From positions 62,001 to 126,000 of the forward strand of contig NZ_RHOQ01000004.1 of assembly GCF_003946605.1 (NCBI RefSeq): DNA of 64,000 nucleotides, given 5' to 3'. Below, one piece after another: positions 1-8,443 of the stretch. The notes below the pieces were generated by a model that saw only the letters and a list, made by a program, of their open reading frames with translations, was not told the origin of the DNA and did not search any database. Position 1 is the stretch's first letter. The number at the start of each line of letters is the position of its first letter. Made by a program: the position numbers and the translations under genes. This stretch comes from Companilactobacillus baiquanensis. GTDB taxonomy: Bacteria > Bacillota > Bacilli > Lactobacillales > Lactobacillaceae.

Positions 1-439
1 CAAATACCATCAAGCCAGAAGTATCTCGATCTAATCGTGTGACAAGATGGATCGATGAATTCTCGTGTTTTTCTTGCAGATAATATTTAACCATATTAGC
101 AACCGTTTTACTTGTGCGGGCTTTAGCGGGAAGACTCGCTATTCCTGGCTGCTTATTGACGACTAATAAATACTTATCTTCAAAAATAACATCCAAATCA
201 CCCTTCATAGGTTCGATTAAATCTGAAGGTTCTTCATCATTTAAAACGACTAAAAGCGTGTCTCCAATTTCCATTTTGAAATTAAAGTGTCTTTGTTTAT
301 GATTAACATAAATTTTTCCACCTTTATTTTTCAAATTATGCAATTGGCTGGAGGAAAAGTTATGCTGAATCAAAAATTTTCTTAGAATCTTTTTATCTGT
401 TTTTTGAATTATGAACTTTAAAAAACGATTATTCTGCAT
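1..439 (-). CDS. RluA/RluD-family 23S rRNA pseudouridine synthase (3' end outside window)
   Basis: Isomerises specific uridines in rRNA to pseudouridine in the cytoplasm. The visible 146 codons give a short S4-like N-terminal part, then the start of the catalytic domain with HLVTRLDRDTSGLMVF near the window edge; the Asp of the RLDxxTSG motif is the family's catalytic residue. The ATG at 439 overlaps the last 11 nt of nadK, so it is the third gene of relQ-nadK-rluA, an order known from Bacillus (yjbM-yjbN-yjbO). The C-terminal half is missing only because the window begins here. The exact target uridine cannot be told from this fragment. Confidence 0.9.
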   Translation of the reverse strand, partial: MQNNRFLKFIIQKTDKKILRKFLIQHNFSSSQLHNLKNKGGKIYVNHKQRHFNFKMEIGDTLLVVLNDEEPSDLIEPMKGDLDVIFEDKYLLVVNKQPGIASLPAKARTSKTVANMVKYYLQEKHENSSIHLVTRLDRDTSGLMVF

Positions 440-1238
440 CTTGACCTAGAAAGGCAGTCCCAACTCTAGTCCAGAAATGTCTATGACGATACTGGGCAAA
501 CTGTGCTCGTTGACTATTTAATCGTATTGAGATCCTTTTAACTTTCATCAATTTAGTTGTAATTCCGTCACAACTAATAACATAATCATCAGCAACTTGT
601 GGATAAAGATCTACTTGTTGATTGTGCGGAATTATAAGTGGTGAAGAGATCGTCCGATAAACACGATTATTGATCGAAGCCATCTCAACCATTTGAAAAA
701 CACTGATTTTTGGATGGATCAACGCTCCACCGATTGCTTTAGAATAGGCTGTTGAACCAGTTGGTGTAGAAAAACACAGTCCATCACCACGAAAACTTTC
801 AAAAAATTCCCCATCAATATCAACATTGGTTTTCATTGTCATTGAAGATAAACGACGGACGACAACTTCATTGATCGCTATTTCATGCAAATAACATCCA
901 TCTTCACTCTCAACTCTGATATCGATCAAAGGATAGCTTGTTGAAGGGATCTTTTCTTTATATTCTTTAATTCTCTGTGTTAACTCCGGAATTTCTTGAT
1001 CTGTCCAATCAGAATAAAATCCTAAATGACCAGTATGAAGTGCTAAAAATTTTACCTTATCTAAATGATTTGCATAAGCGTGAAATGTACTTAAAAGGGT
1101 TCCATCCCCACCAACACTGATGACTAGATCAGGATTGCGGCGATACTCTTCTAATCCGAGATCTCTCAAGTCAGATCTGATTTTATCCCCGGCGATGACT
1201 GATTGTTCCTTATTATTATTATTGACCCAAAATTTCAT
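429..1238 (-). CDS. nadK: NAD kinase
   Basis: Phosphorylates NAD to NADP in the cytoplasm, using ATP or polyphosphate. At 269 aa it has the normal length for the short bacterial form. The GGDGT nucleotide-binding motif is at residues 43-47, followed by a conserved INEVVVRR stretch and TPTGSTAY in the centre of the protein. The start codon overlaps the relQ stop (TAATG), implying translational coupling, and its own end overlaps the rluA-type gene. Placing NADP synthesis beside an alarmone synthetase is common in Firmicutes. Call is firm. Confidence 0.96.
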   Translation of the reverse strand: MKFWVNNNNKEQSVIAGDKIRSDLRDLGLEEYRRNPDLVISVGGDGTLLSTFHAYANHLDKVKFLALHTGHLGFYSDWTDQEIPELTQRIKEYKEKIPSTSYPLIDIRVESEDGCYLHEIAINEVVVRRLSSMTMKTNVDIDGEFFESFRGDGLCFSTPTGSTAYSKAIGGALIHPKISVFQMVEMASINNRVYRTISSPLIIPHNQQVDLYPQVADDYVISCDGITTKLMKVKRISIRLNSQRAQFAQYRHRHFWTRVGTAFLGQDAE

Positions 1239-1891
1239 TAATTTTTATCCTTCGTAGAATTATTGATATCTCGTTTACTATCTGTAAAATATTGTTGGGC
1301 ATCTTGAATTTCACCTCTGATTTTAGACATCTCTTCATCCAGCATAAAAGATGCTTCAGCGGCTCGCTTCAATCGTTCGTTTATTTCTTCTGGAAAATCA
1401 CCACGATATTTATAATTCAATGAATGTTCAATAGTAGACCAAAAGTTCATTGCTAAAGTTCTAATTTGAATCTCGGCAATAATATTTTTTTGACCTCTAG
1501 ATGTTTGAATGGGATATTCAATAACAACATGATATGAACGATAGCCACTAGGCTTACTATTGGCGATATAATCACGTTCTTCAATAACTTGCATATCTTC
1601 TCTAGAATGCAAAAGCTTAGCAACATCATAAATATCCTCTACAAATTGACACTGAATCCTGATTCCGGCAATATCTTGCATATCTTGTTCCAAAAGATCT
1701 TCTGTAATATATCTGCGACGCATTTTTTCTTTGATACTATCAACCGTTTTAACACGTCCAGTTACAAATTCAATTGGTGAATGTTCATTTTTCTCTAAAA
1801 ATTCTTTTCGTAAGTTTCGAAACTTCAGTTTAAGTTCGTCGACTGTTTGCGAATAGGGTATTAAAAACTCATTCCATTTAATTCTTGTCAT
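1238..1891 (-). CDS. relQ: Small alarmone synthetase RelQ (GTP pyrophosphokinase)
   Basis: Makes (p)ppGpp by transferring pyrophosphate from ATP to GDP or GTP; no hydrolase domain is present. The 217-aa product begins MTRIKWNEFLIPYSQ, the usual RelQ N terminus. The synthetase core shows DMQDIAGIRIQCQFVEDIYDV, SKPSGYRSYHVVIEYP and EIQIRT. I chose the ATG at 1891 because AAGGTGGG lies 6-7 nt upstream; a longer frame to 1942 lacks such a site. First gene of relQ-nadK-rluA. A second small synthetase (RelP type) lies at 45384-46067. Confidence 0.93.
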   Translation of the reverse strand: MTRIKWNEFLIPYSQTVDELKLKFRNLRKEFLEKNEHSPIEFVTGRVKTVDSIKEKMRRRYITEDLLEQDMQDIAGIRIQCQFVEDIYDVAKLLHSREDMQVIEERDYIANSKPSGYRSYHVVIEYPIQTSRGQKNIIAEIQIRTLAMNFWSTIEHSLNYKYRGDFPEEINERLKRAAEASFMLDEEMSKIRGEIQDAQQYFTDSKRDINNSTKDKN

Positions 1892-2034
1892 ATTAACCCA
1901 CCTTACCACTCTAAATATATCGTAATTCGAACAAAGATTCACCTAAATAGCCAAATTGTTCTCTGGAGTTATTATTTTACCTTTTATAAGTTTGCTGTTA
2001 TGATGACTATGCTAGAGAGATGGAGGGAAGCAAA

Positions 2035-2688
2035 ATGTGGGAAGTATTCTTATATATTAATCCCTTGTGTTCATATTGTTTGAAGGTTGAACAAGCTATT
2101 ATCGACTTCACAAGAAAACACGATATTGAAACTCAATACCACTTTGTAACCACTAATAATATGGAAACAATCAACGAATACATGCAATTAAAAGGATACC
2201 AACTTTGTGATCTACAAAACAGATCAAAAGTTTCAACGGATATTTACGAAGCCGCTAGTCTTTACAAGGCTGCATCCTGTCAGGGAAATAAAAAAGCCCG
2301 TAATTTCTTAATGAATCTTCAAGAACAAATCAATGTTTTAGACAATCCTTTTGATGCTGAATCCGTTAAGGTTGCGATCAATAATAGTGGTCTTGATTAT
2401 GAAGCTATAATGGAAGACAAACGAAGTGAATGTGTTGAACAAGGCATTAAACGCGATAAACAATTAGCGATTGAAATGAATATTACCAAAGCACCTACGA
2501 TCGTTGTTTTTGATCTAAACAATGAAGAACGTCCTGGTGTAATGATCGATGATTTTGGAAGTAAGACTTCTGAAGATATCATCAATAGTAATCTAACAGC
2601 GATGTTAGAAGCAGCTATCCCAGAAATAGCTGAACAACCTACTATTAATAGCAGTTCCGTAATTAGTCTAGATAAATTTAGACGATAG
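2035..2688 (+). CDS. spxH: ClpXP adaptor protein SpxH (YjbH), DsbA-like fold
   Basis: Adaptor that delivers the regulator Spx to ClpXP for degradation. The protein opens with a thioredoxin-like strand and a CSYC motif (Cys12, Cys15), and carries the late TKAPTIVVFDLN cis-Pro segment typical of the DsbA-like fold. I chose ATG 2035: GGAGGG ends 7 nt upstream, while the upstream in-frame ATG at 2020 overlaps that site. It is divergent from relQ, and coiA lies nearby, as in other lactobacilli and Bacillus. Its presumed client Spx is encoded at 15006-15404. Confidence 0.88.
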   Translation: MWEVFLYINPLCSYCLKVEQAIIDFTRKHDIETQYHFVTTNNMETINEYMQLKGYQLCDLQNRSKVSTDIYEAASLYKAASCQGNKKARNFLMNLQEQINVLDNPFDAESVKVAINNSGLDYEAIMEDKRSECVEQGIKRDKQLAIEMNITKAPTIVVFDLNNEERPGVMIDDFGSKTSEDIINSNLTAMLEAAIPEIAEQPTINSSSVISLDKFRR

Positions 2689-2692
2689 TTCA

Positions 2693-2724
2693 AAAAGACT
2701 TGTTTAAACAAGTCTTTTTTTTTA
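2693..2724 (+). terminator. Rho-independent terminator of spxH
   Basis: A self-complementary stem (AAAAGACTTGTTT / AAACAAGTCTTTT) directly after the spxH stop, followed by a run of T. Seen in sequence. Confidence 0.85.
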
Positions 2725-2813
2725 CTTAAAATTTGAAATGATGCTATTATGCTTTAAAACATCTCTACCCCTGTGGTAGTCATTTTTTTAATAATATTCG
2801 TTAGAGGTAAATT

Positions 2814-3185
2814 ATGGAAATTGGTTCTTTAGCCGAATGGGTCGCTGGTATTGCTGAAACTCTTGCTGTAACTGTGGCATTATTTTTACCCTATTATCAA
2901 AAAAGAAAATCTGACCAAAATAGTAATCAACGAGCTAAGCAAATTATAGCTACGACCACAACTCATTTGTTACACCAAAATAATATTCAAGATAACAACA
3001 GCTACCTTGAATTGAAGCGCTTTGTAGAAATATATTCGGTTCTCGCAACTAATGAACGGACGATTAGAATAATCTCACAAGGAGATTTTATTTTAAGTAT
3101 CATCGACAATTCAAATAATCTAGGTAACACTCAAATTAAAAGAATAAGTGAGATTTTGAATTCACTAAAAGAACTCAAATCCTAA
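2814..3185 (+). CDS. Hypothetical small membrane-anchored protein
   Basis: No family recognised. The 123-aa product has one hydrophobic helix at residues 7-26 (AGIAETLAVTVALFLPYYQ), then a basic stretch (KRKS) and a long hydrophilic, probably helical tail that would face the cytoplasm. The RBS TAGAGGT sits 7 nt before the ATG. Its 3' end overlaps coiA by 11 nt in convergent orientation, leaving no room for a separate terminator. Upstream, at about 2764-2790, a short stem CTACC/GGTAG followed by T-rich sequence may be a weak terminator. Existence as a gene is likely; function unknown. Confidence 0.6.
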   Translation: MEIGSLAEWVAGIAETLAVTVALFLPYYQKRKSDQNSNQRAKQIIATTTTHLLHQNNIQDNNSYLELKRFVEIYSVLATNERTIRIISQGDFILSIIDNSNNLGNTQIKRISEILNSLKELKS

Positions 3186-4038
3186 TTTTTTTAAATAACA
3201 ACGGTTGCTCTAAATACCTTGGTTCTTCTCCACACAAAATACGCCAATAATGATTACTATAGACTGGTTTTTGACAATTAAGAGACTTTTTTAATAAGTA
3301 TTCTTCCACAGTTTTTCCAGACTGATTAAAAAATTCTGATTTCAGCTTATCCACTTTTACACCTCGAACATTTTTTATTCGTTGAATTTGGTAATGATCG
3401 ACCTTAATAGGTGGATAACTTTTTAATTCCGTACTAAATTTAAACAGTTCTGAAATGTCATCTGTGTAAAAGTCTTTTCTGCTGTAATTGATCTTATTGA
3501 ACAAGCCAAAATAGCGTATTTGATAAAATAGATGGTAAATTTTATTCTCTGAATCTAACATGATCAAATAAAATCCCCAATTGGGATCATACGATAAAAA
3601 TTTTAAATGCTTTTTCAAAATTTTCTTATTTAAATAAGCTCCACCAAGTATCCAAATGCTTTTAATATTCAAAGTCGAGTAACCATCGATCCTATCTTTA
3701 AACTTAGAAGAACTAATAGTCGCACACTGATATTCTAAAGCTAGATTGTTTGTTAATAAAATATCCGGTTTTTGTTTGATCTCTGTTAAAAATTTTTCTT
3801 GTTGAATATCTTGATAACCTAGTTGAGAAAAGTTATTTACTAGAATATCTTTACCCTTTTTATGAATATTGCGTTCATTAACTTCATTGAATTTCTTAGT
3901 TGAATGTTGAAAATACGCTGAATCATTTTTTTGAATCAGTCTGACTGTTTTTAAACACTTGGGACAATGATAATTTTCGATATTTTCAACTTCAACAGCA
4001 TAAACTAAATTACCTTCTTCATTCAAAGCAGCATACAT
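3175..4038 (-). CDS. coiA: Competence protein CoiA-like
   Basis: CoiA-family proteins are induced in competent Gram-positive cells and help recombination of incoming DNA; members contain a nuclease-like core. The 287-aa product starts MYAALNEEGNLVYA, carries a CPKC zinc-binding-type pair near residue 28, and a central region with KPDILLTNNLALEYQC resembling the D...ExQ arrangement of the PD-(D/E)XK fold. ATG 4038 was preferred over an upstream GTG because GAGGTG lies 6 nt before it. Whether the strain is transformable cannot be told from this window. Confidence 0.85.
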   Translation of the reverse strand: MYAALNEEGNLVYAVEVENIENYHCPKCLKTVRLIQKNDSAYFQHSTKKFNEVNERNIHKKGKDILVNNFSQLGYQDIQQEKFLTEIKQKPDILLTNNLALEYQCATISSSKFKDRIDGYSTLNIKSIWILGGAYLNKKILKKHLKFLSYDPNWGFYLIMLDSENKIYHLFYQIRYFGLFNKINYSRKDFYTDDISELFKFSTELKSYPPIKVDHYQIQRIKNVRGVKVDKLKSEFFNQSGKTVEEYLLKKSLNCQKPVYSNHYWRILCGEEPRYLEQPLLFKKIRI

Positions 4039-4067
4039 TATTATCACCTCAATAAAAATTACGAAAA

Positions 4068-4096
4068 AAGAACGAGACTAAGTCTCGCCCTTTTTA
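4068..4096. terminator. Bidirectional terminator between SDR operon and coiA
   Basis: Stem CGAGAC/GTCTCG around a TTA/TAA centre, with A-run on one side and T-run on the other. On the minus strand it would end the metQ-luxS-SDR transcript. Confidence 0.75.
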
Positions 4097-4118
4097 TATG
4101 GTACTTAAGATGAAGTTT

Positions 4119-4185
4119 TGTGGTAGTCAACCTCTACCACAGATAGTGGGCCTATCTTGATAGATCCATTATCTGTGGAGAGGTT
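4119..4185 (-). other. Two mutually exclusive hairpins in the 3' region of the SDR transcript
   Basis: AACCTCTACCACAGATA (from 4129) pairs with TATCTGTGGAGAGGTT (to 4185), with an inner near-palindrome. The same CTACCACA arm can instead pair with TGTGGTAG at 4120-4127. No T-run follows directly, so this is not a plain terminator; the terminator lies further downstream at 4068-4096. Role unknown. Confidence 0.5.
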
Positions 4186-4189
4186 TATT

Positions 4190-4966
4190 TTAATTCATCG
4201 TCATCCCACCTGTAACATTGATTCCTTGACCTGTCATATAGTCAGATAAGGGACTTGCTAAAAATAACACGACATTAGCAACATCTTTAGGTGTCCCCGT
4301 TCTCCCTAGTGGAACTTGACTATTATCCTCTGCCTCAATTTCATCAGGAGTTAAGCCGCGAATGACTGCTCCATCTTTTCTCTCTCTATGCTTCATAGAA
4401 GTTTCGATAATGCCAGGACAAACGGCATTAACATTAATTTTGTCCTTAGCCACTTCGATCGCCAAAGTTTTGGTCAATCCTAGCACGGCATGTTTTGAAG
4501 CTACATAGGATGACATCGCACGATAGCCGTTCTTTCCTGCTTGCGAGGCAATGAAAACTACTTTGCCGCCATTTTTAGCATCGACGATCAATTTAACCAG
4601 ATACTTAGCCACTAAATACGTCCCCCGAGTATTTACAGCAATAGTCTTATCAAAGTCTGACGTTTTGCTTTCAATTAAATAATCCATAGTAGAAATTCCA
4701 GCGACATTGACCAAAACATTAGGGATCAATTTGGCTGAGACTAAGTTTTGAGTTAGTTTTTTAACACTATCCTCATCACTGACATCTAAATGAATTTGAT
4801 ATTTATTACCGGAAACTTGCTTTAATTCTTGGTTTTCAAATGCTAGATCCGCTGCAACTACGATTGAATCTTCATTCAAAAAAGTATCAACAACTTCTTT
4901 GCCTATTCCTTGATGACCTCCAGTAACAACTACAATTTTCTTCTTTAATGATTCAAATAGACTCAT
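4190..4966 (-). CDS. SDR-family NAD(P)-dependent oxidoreductase
   Basis: Classical short-chain dehydrogenase of 258 aa. TGGHQGIG (near residues 15-22) is the Rossmann glycine motif; an NVAG-type strand is seen as LVNVAGIST; the catalytic Tyr-Lys pair is in YVASK, preceded by a Ser in FIASQAG. The C terminus VTGGMTMN is normal for the family. Such sequences reduce a range of carbonyls or polyols, so no substrate is proposed. It lies 13 nt downstream of luxS on the same strand and probably belongs to the T-box-controlled metQ-luxS transcript. Confidence 0.85.
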   Translation of the reverse strand: MSLFESLKKKIVVVTGGHQGIGKEVVDTFLNEDSIVVAADLAFENQELKQVSGNKYQIHLDVSDEDSVKKLTQNLVSAKLIPNVLVNVAGISTMDYLIESKTSDFDKTIAVNTRGTYLVAKYLVKLIVDAKNGGKVVFIASQAGKNGYRAMSSYVASKHAVLGLTKTLAIEVAKDKINVNAVCPGIIETSMKHRERKDGAVIRGLTPDEIEAEDNSQVPLGRTGTPKDVANVVLFLASPLSDYMTGQGINVTGGMTMN

Positions 4967-4979
4967 ATTATTACCTCTT

Positions 4980-5453
4980 CTAAATTACGTGACGTTCATA
5001 TGGATCGGTACTGATACCTTCGTCAAGAATCTTTTTGGACCATTCTTTAGCAGAGAATAATGAATGATCACGATAATTCCCACAACTGTATTTATCAGTT
5101 CCTTGCACATCTTTCCATTCAACTTTGTTAGCAATATCATCTAAGGCACCTTTTAGCGCATTGGCAACTTCAGTTGTTGAATGTTCACCCCAAGTGATCA
5201 AATGAAATCCTGTTCGACAGCCAAATGGTGAACAATCAATGACGCCATCTAAACGATCTCTTAATAGTCCTGCTAGTAAATGTTCGATCGTATGAAGACC
5301 GGCTGTTGGAATAGCATTCTCATTTGGTTGAACTAAACGTAAATCAAAGTTTGAAATTGTGTCGCCTTTTTCTCCATTTTCTTCAGTGATCAATCTAACG
5401 TATGGTGCCTTTACCTTTGTATGATCCAATGTAAAACTTTCAACTTTAGCCAT
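4980..5453 (-). CDS. luxS: S-ribosylhomocysteine lyase LuxS
   Basis: Cleaves S-ribosylhomocysteine to homocysteine and DPD, the AI-2 precursor, in the activated methyl cycle. At 157 aa it is full length. The metal-binding HTIEHLLAG motif is at residues 54-62 and a later Cys (Cys124, in [11 protein letters not shown]) completes the site; [13 protein letters not shown] includes the family's catalytic Cys region. It sits 20 nt behind metQ in an operon headed by a methionine T-box, so recycling of homocysteine is probably co-regulated with methionine uptake. Confidence 0.97.
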   Translation of the reverse strand: MAKVESFTLDHTKVKAPYVRLITEENGEKGDTISNFDLRLVQPNENAIPTAGLHTIEHLLAGLLRDRLDGVIDCSPFGCRTGFHLITWGEHSTTEVANALKGALDDIANKVEWKDVQGTDKYSCGNYRDHSLFSAKEWSKKILDEGISTDPYERHVI

Positions 5454-5473
5454 AATTAATATCTCCTTAAATT

Positions 5474-6322
5474 TTATTTATTTTTTAAATAACTTAATGG
5501 TTTTTGTACTTCAATTTTTGTTCCGTAATATTTCTTAGTGATCCATTTTTGAATGGTCTTGTTGTGGTATAACTTGACCAGCTTTTTGTATTCTTTATTA
5601 TTTCGGTTCTTATAAACTGTTGCCAAAATATTAACGTTATCTTTTGTACTTTGGTTAACCTTTTCGTGGTAGATAGAATCAGTTAAAACATGCAGGCCGC
5701 CATCTAAAGCAACTGTATTAGAAATTAAAACTACATCGACATCATTTAAAACCCTAGGTCCTGTGGTATCATCAATCTCTTTAAATTGAAGGTCCTTAGG
5801 ATTATCTTTGATATCTTTAGTATTGCTTAGAGCATTGAAGCCCTTCTTCAAAGTTAGTAATCCAGCTTTTTGCAATAATAATAAATCTCTGGAAGTATTG
5901 GCAGGATTGTTGGCAATCGCAATTGTGGCATTATCTGGTATTTCTGAAATACTCTTATATTTCTTAGAATAAATTCCTAGTGGTTCCAAATAAGTTGTCC
6001 CCAAAGCACTTAATTTACCACTAGGATTTTGTTTATTATAAGCTTCATAGTATGACCAAGATTGAAAAGCATTAACATCTACTTCTCCTTCAGTGGTTGC
6101 TTTATTAAGCTGTCCTCCATCGGTGATTTCTTTAACTTTGATCTTTAAGCCGGCTTTTTTAGCTTGCGGACTTTTGGCGATATGTTCCCAGATCTCTAAA
6201 TCAGATCCTTGTGAACCAACTGTAATGGTTTTAGATTCTGAACTTGATTTGCCGCATCCTACTAACAAAATAACTGACAGTGCTAAAATAACGCTTAAAA
6301 ATAATTTATGTCTTTTTCCCAT
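5474..6322 (-). CDS. metQ: MetQ/NlpA-family ABC transporter substrate-binding lipoprotein
   Basis: Extracytoplasmic binding protein, most likely for methionine. Residues 1-23 form a lipoprotein signal with lipobox LVGC (Cys23). The mature part has [15 protein letters not shown] and the [16 protein letters not shown] segment typical of NlpA proteins. It is preceded by a T-box with a likely Met specifier and a 13-codon ORF. The matching ATPase (metN) and permease (metI) are not adjacent: luxS and an SDR gene follow instead, so it must work with a transporter encoded elsewhere. Confidence 0.92.
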   Translation of the reverse strand: MGKRHKLFLSVILALSVILLVGCGKSSSESKTITVGSQGSDLEIWEHIAKSPQAKKAGLKIKVKEITDGGQLNKATTEGEVDVNAFQSWSYYEAYNKQNPSGKLSALGTTYLEPLGIYSKKYKSISEIPDNATIAIANNPANTSRDLLLLQKAGLLTLKKGFNALSNTKDIKDNPKDLQFKEIDDTTGPRVLNDVDVVLISNTVALDGGLHVLTDSIYHEKVNQSTKDNVNILATVYKNRNNKEYKKLVKLYHNKTIQKWITKKYYGTKIEVQKPLSYLKNK

Positions 6323-6350
6323 CTTCTTATTCCCCTTCTCAACTTTGATC

Positions 6351-6392
6351 TTATCTTTTTAAAAGCGGTGGTCGAATCCTCATCATCTTCAT
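6351..6392 (-). CDS. Short leader ORF between Met T-box and metQ
   Basis: Thirteen codons, peptide MKMMRIRPPLLKR, starting 8 nt after a consensus AGGAGG (6401-6406) and ending 28 nt before the metQ start. It lies downstream of the T-box terminator, so it is translated only when read-through occurs. The peptide is basic with an Arg-Pro-Pro core and three Met residues. The strong RBS is direct evidence of translation potential; any role (coupling, second-level control) is inference. Confidence 0.55.
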   Translation of the reverse strand: MKMMRIRPPLLKR

Positions 6393-6423
6393 CAACAATT
6401 CCTCCTAAAATTTAATTTTGTAC

Positions 6424-6695
6424 AAAAAAATCGTCCCTACATACACAGAATTTCTCTGCAATGTAGGGACGATCACCCGTGATACCACCCTATTTCATAT
6501 TTTGTTCACACAAAATACCTCAACGACACTAACATGTCCGGGATGATATCGCATCCTTGCGTACTTTTGGCTTGCACCTAAGTAAGACTCCAAGCTCATC
6601 TTCGATCAAGGTTTCGTTCCGCCTTTTCACCATCTAGCGGTCACTATTCAAAACTACTAATTGATCTACTCTTCTCTTCAACGTCTAATAAAATT
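6424..6695 (-). promoter_or_regulatory. T-box leader, probable Met specifier, upstream of metQ-luxS-SDR
   Basis: On the minus strand the antiterminator core AGGGTGGTATCACG is present, followed by a long terminator hairpin (TCGTCCCTACAT / ATGTAGGGACGA) and a T-run ending near 6424. Stem I contains AGTA and, on its 3' side, GAAG-ATG-A, fitting the GAA-x-codon-purine pattern of specifier loops with ATG (Met). The specifier assignment is my manual reading. Uncharged tRNA binding would favour read-through into metQ. Confidence 0.88.
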
Positions 6696-6721
6696 AAATA
6701 AGTTTTAATTGATTGGTGATT

Positions 6722-6750
6722 AAATTACTCTTAAAGAAATACATTGTCAA
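6722..6750 (-). promoter_or_regulatory. Sigma-A promoter of the Met T-box transcript
   Basis: TTGACA (6745-6750), 17-bp spacer, TAATTT (6722-6727), directly upstream of the T-box. Confidence 0.65.
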
Positions 6751-6780
6751 GCAACTTTCTAAAGAAAATGAAAATCAACT

Positions 6781-7491
6781 TCAGAAATCTTGTATCAAAC
6801 GCCTATTGCCATTAACATCTTGATGAATTTTAAATTCTGTTCCAAAAATATTTTTCAAGTTGTTTTCCGTTAATAATTCTACGGAACCTGACTTCACTAT
6901 TTTGCCATTTTTATACAATAAAATCCTATCTGCCAAAATGGATAAAGTATCTAAATCGTGATCAACAATGAAAAAATTCTGTTCTGATCGTTTGATCAAT
7001 TTAACCAATTTAGCTTTATATAAGGGATCTAAATTATTAAATGGTTCATCTAAATAGACATATGGGGTTTGTTCAACCATGACCGCTAAAACTAAAATAA
7101 CTTGCTGCTGACCACCAGATAATTGATTGAATGGCAATTTTAATTTGTCAGTCAATCCAAAATAATCCAAATATTTCGTATAATCGATATTCTTTAAATT
7201 GCTCATCTCAAAAATAGATTCCACACTTATCAGTCCATAAATTTGCTCTTTTTGATTGAAATACGATAATAATCGACTAATTTGTGAGACAGATAAATTT
7301 TTAATATTATCGCCATCATATTCAATTGATCCTGAATAATTTTTAATTTGTCCAGATAATATCTTTAACAACGTACTTTTTCCACTACCGTTAGGGCCGA
7401 TCAATGTTGTAACACCAACGTCAAACCGTATGGATACATCTTTGATAACTTGTTCCTTTTCATATGAATAACTAATATTATCTGCTTTCAT
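6781..7491 (-). CDS. ABC transporter ATP-binding protein (heme/iron uptake)
   Basis: Cytoplasmic ATPase of the heme importer. Walker A is GPNGSGKST, the signature is LSGGQQQ, and Walker B is YVYLDEPFNNLDP. At 236 aa from the chosen start it has normal length. I start at ATG 7491, 6 nt after CGAGGT; a longer frame to 7530 starts inside the permease gene without an RBS. It overlaps the permease stop by 14 nt and ends the five-gene NEAT operon. No terminator hairpin is obvious before the next transcription unit. Confidence 0.9.
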   Translation of the reverse strand: MKADNISYSYEKEQVIKDVSIRFDVGVTTLIGPNGSGKSTLLKILSGQIKNYSGSIEYDGDNIKNLSVSQISRLLSYFNQKEQIYGLISVESIFEMSNLKNIDYTKYLDYFGLTDKLKLPFNQLSGGQQQVILVLAVMVEQTPYVYLDEPFNNLDPLYKAKLVKLIKRSEQNFFIVDHDLDTLSILADRILLYKNGKIVKSGSVELLTENNLKNIFGTEFKIHQDVNGNRRLIQDF

Positions 7492-8443
7492 AATTACCTC
7501 GCAAAACAATATAAAATAAGATTGGGGCACAAATTAGACTACAAATTAATCCTGCGGGAATTTCCACGGGATAAAACAAATTACGACCAATAAAATCAGA
7601 CAATAACATTAGATTGGCACCTAGCATGAAAGTATCAATAAAATAATGCTTAACTTTAGTTCCATTAATGGATTTTACAATATTAGGGATAACTATCCCG
7701 ATAAAAAAGAACTCGCCCACTATCCCGACAATCGTTGAAATTGCCAGACTGATAATTACTAAAATATAAAGATTGATTTTTCTAATATCGATCCCTAGAT
7801 CCAAAATTTTTTGATCATTAAAGGCATAGTATGGAATATATTTATCAAAAAACATTAATCCTGTAACAATTATTGCCCCTAAAATTATCATCAAGTAAGT
7901 CACGCTAGGACTGACTAGGTTGAAACCTGAAAATAGATCTAATTGCCCATGAGTAAAATAACTTAGAACTTGATTAAGACTTATAAAGAAGATCGTCAGA
8001 CATACTCCAAATAAAACAAATCTAGTGGGACTAATGACTTTGGTCTTTAACCATATTAAGATGCTCACTATAATCAAAGCACCTACTAAACCATAAATAA
8101 CTTGCGAACCTAAAAAGGCTGGCAAAAATATTGCTAATAAGTTTTTAAAAAAACTTGTTCCAGAAGTTAAACCAACTAATCCCGGATCGACTAGATCATT
8201 TCTAAAAATCAATTGTAAAAATAGCCCCGATAAACTGATCAAACCTCCTGTGAATAAAGCTGTCATCGTTCGTGAAAGCCGTAATTGTAAAATCGGATAA
8301 TCATTGACTTGAAGTTTGAATAAATTAAGTAAACTATTATCACCTGAAATAATATTGAGAATACCAAAAACAACTAAAATTAAAATATTCAAACTCAAAA
8401 AAATATTGATCTTACTTTTCATTAACAATTTTATCAATTCCAT
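7478..8443 (-). CDS. FecCD/BtuC-family ABC permease (heme/iron)
   Basis: Integral membrane protein of 321 aa with about nine to ten hydrophobic segments, as in the FecCD (IsdF-like) family. SRTMTALFTGGLISLSGLFLQ and the VGEFFFIGIVIPNIVKSINGT segment match the family's conserved ends, the latter being the ATPase-contact region. The gene overlaps both the binding-protein gene upstream and the ATPase gene downstream. ATG 8443 has a weak AAGG 6 nt before it; ATG 8422 is an alternative start. Substrate (heme) is inferred from the NEAT genes. Confidence 0.88.
   Translation of the reverse strand: MELIKLLMKSKINIFLSLNILILVVFGILNIISGDNSLLNLFKLQVNDYPILQLRLSRTMTALFTGGLISLSGLFLQLIFRNDLVDPGLVGLTSGTSFFKNLLAIFLPAFLGSQVIYGLVGALIIVSILIWLKTKVISPTRFVLFGVCLTIFFISLNQVLSYFTHGQLDLFSGFNLVSPSVTYLMIILGAIIVTGLMFFDKYIPYYAFNDQKILDLGIDIRKINLYILVIISLAISTIVGIVGEFFFIGIVIPNIVKSINGTKVKHYFIDTFMLGANLMLLSDFIGRNLFYPVEIPAGLICSLICAPILFYIVLRGNYESR

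Noticed and set aside
2397..2711. 104-codon open frame on the minus strand
   Set aside because: Opposite-strand shadow of spxH, runs through its terminator and has no RBS.
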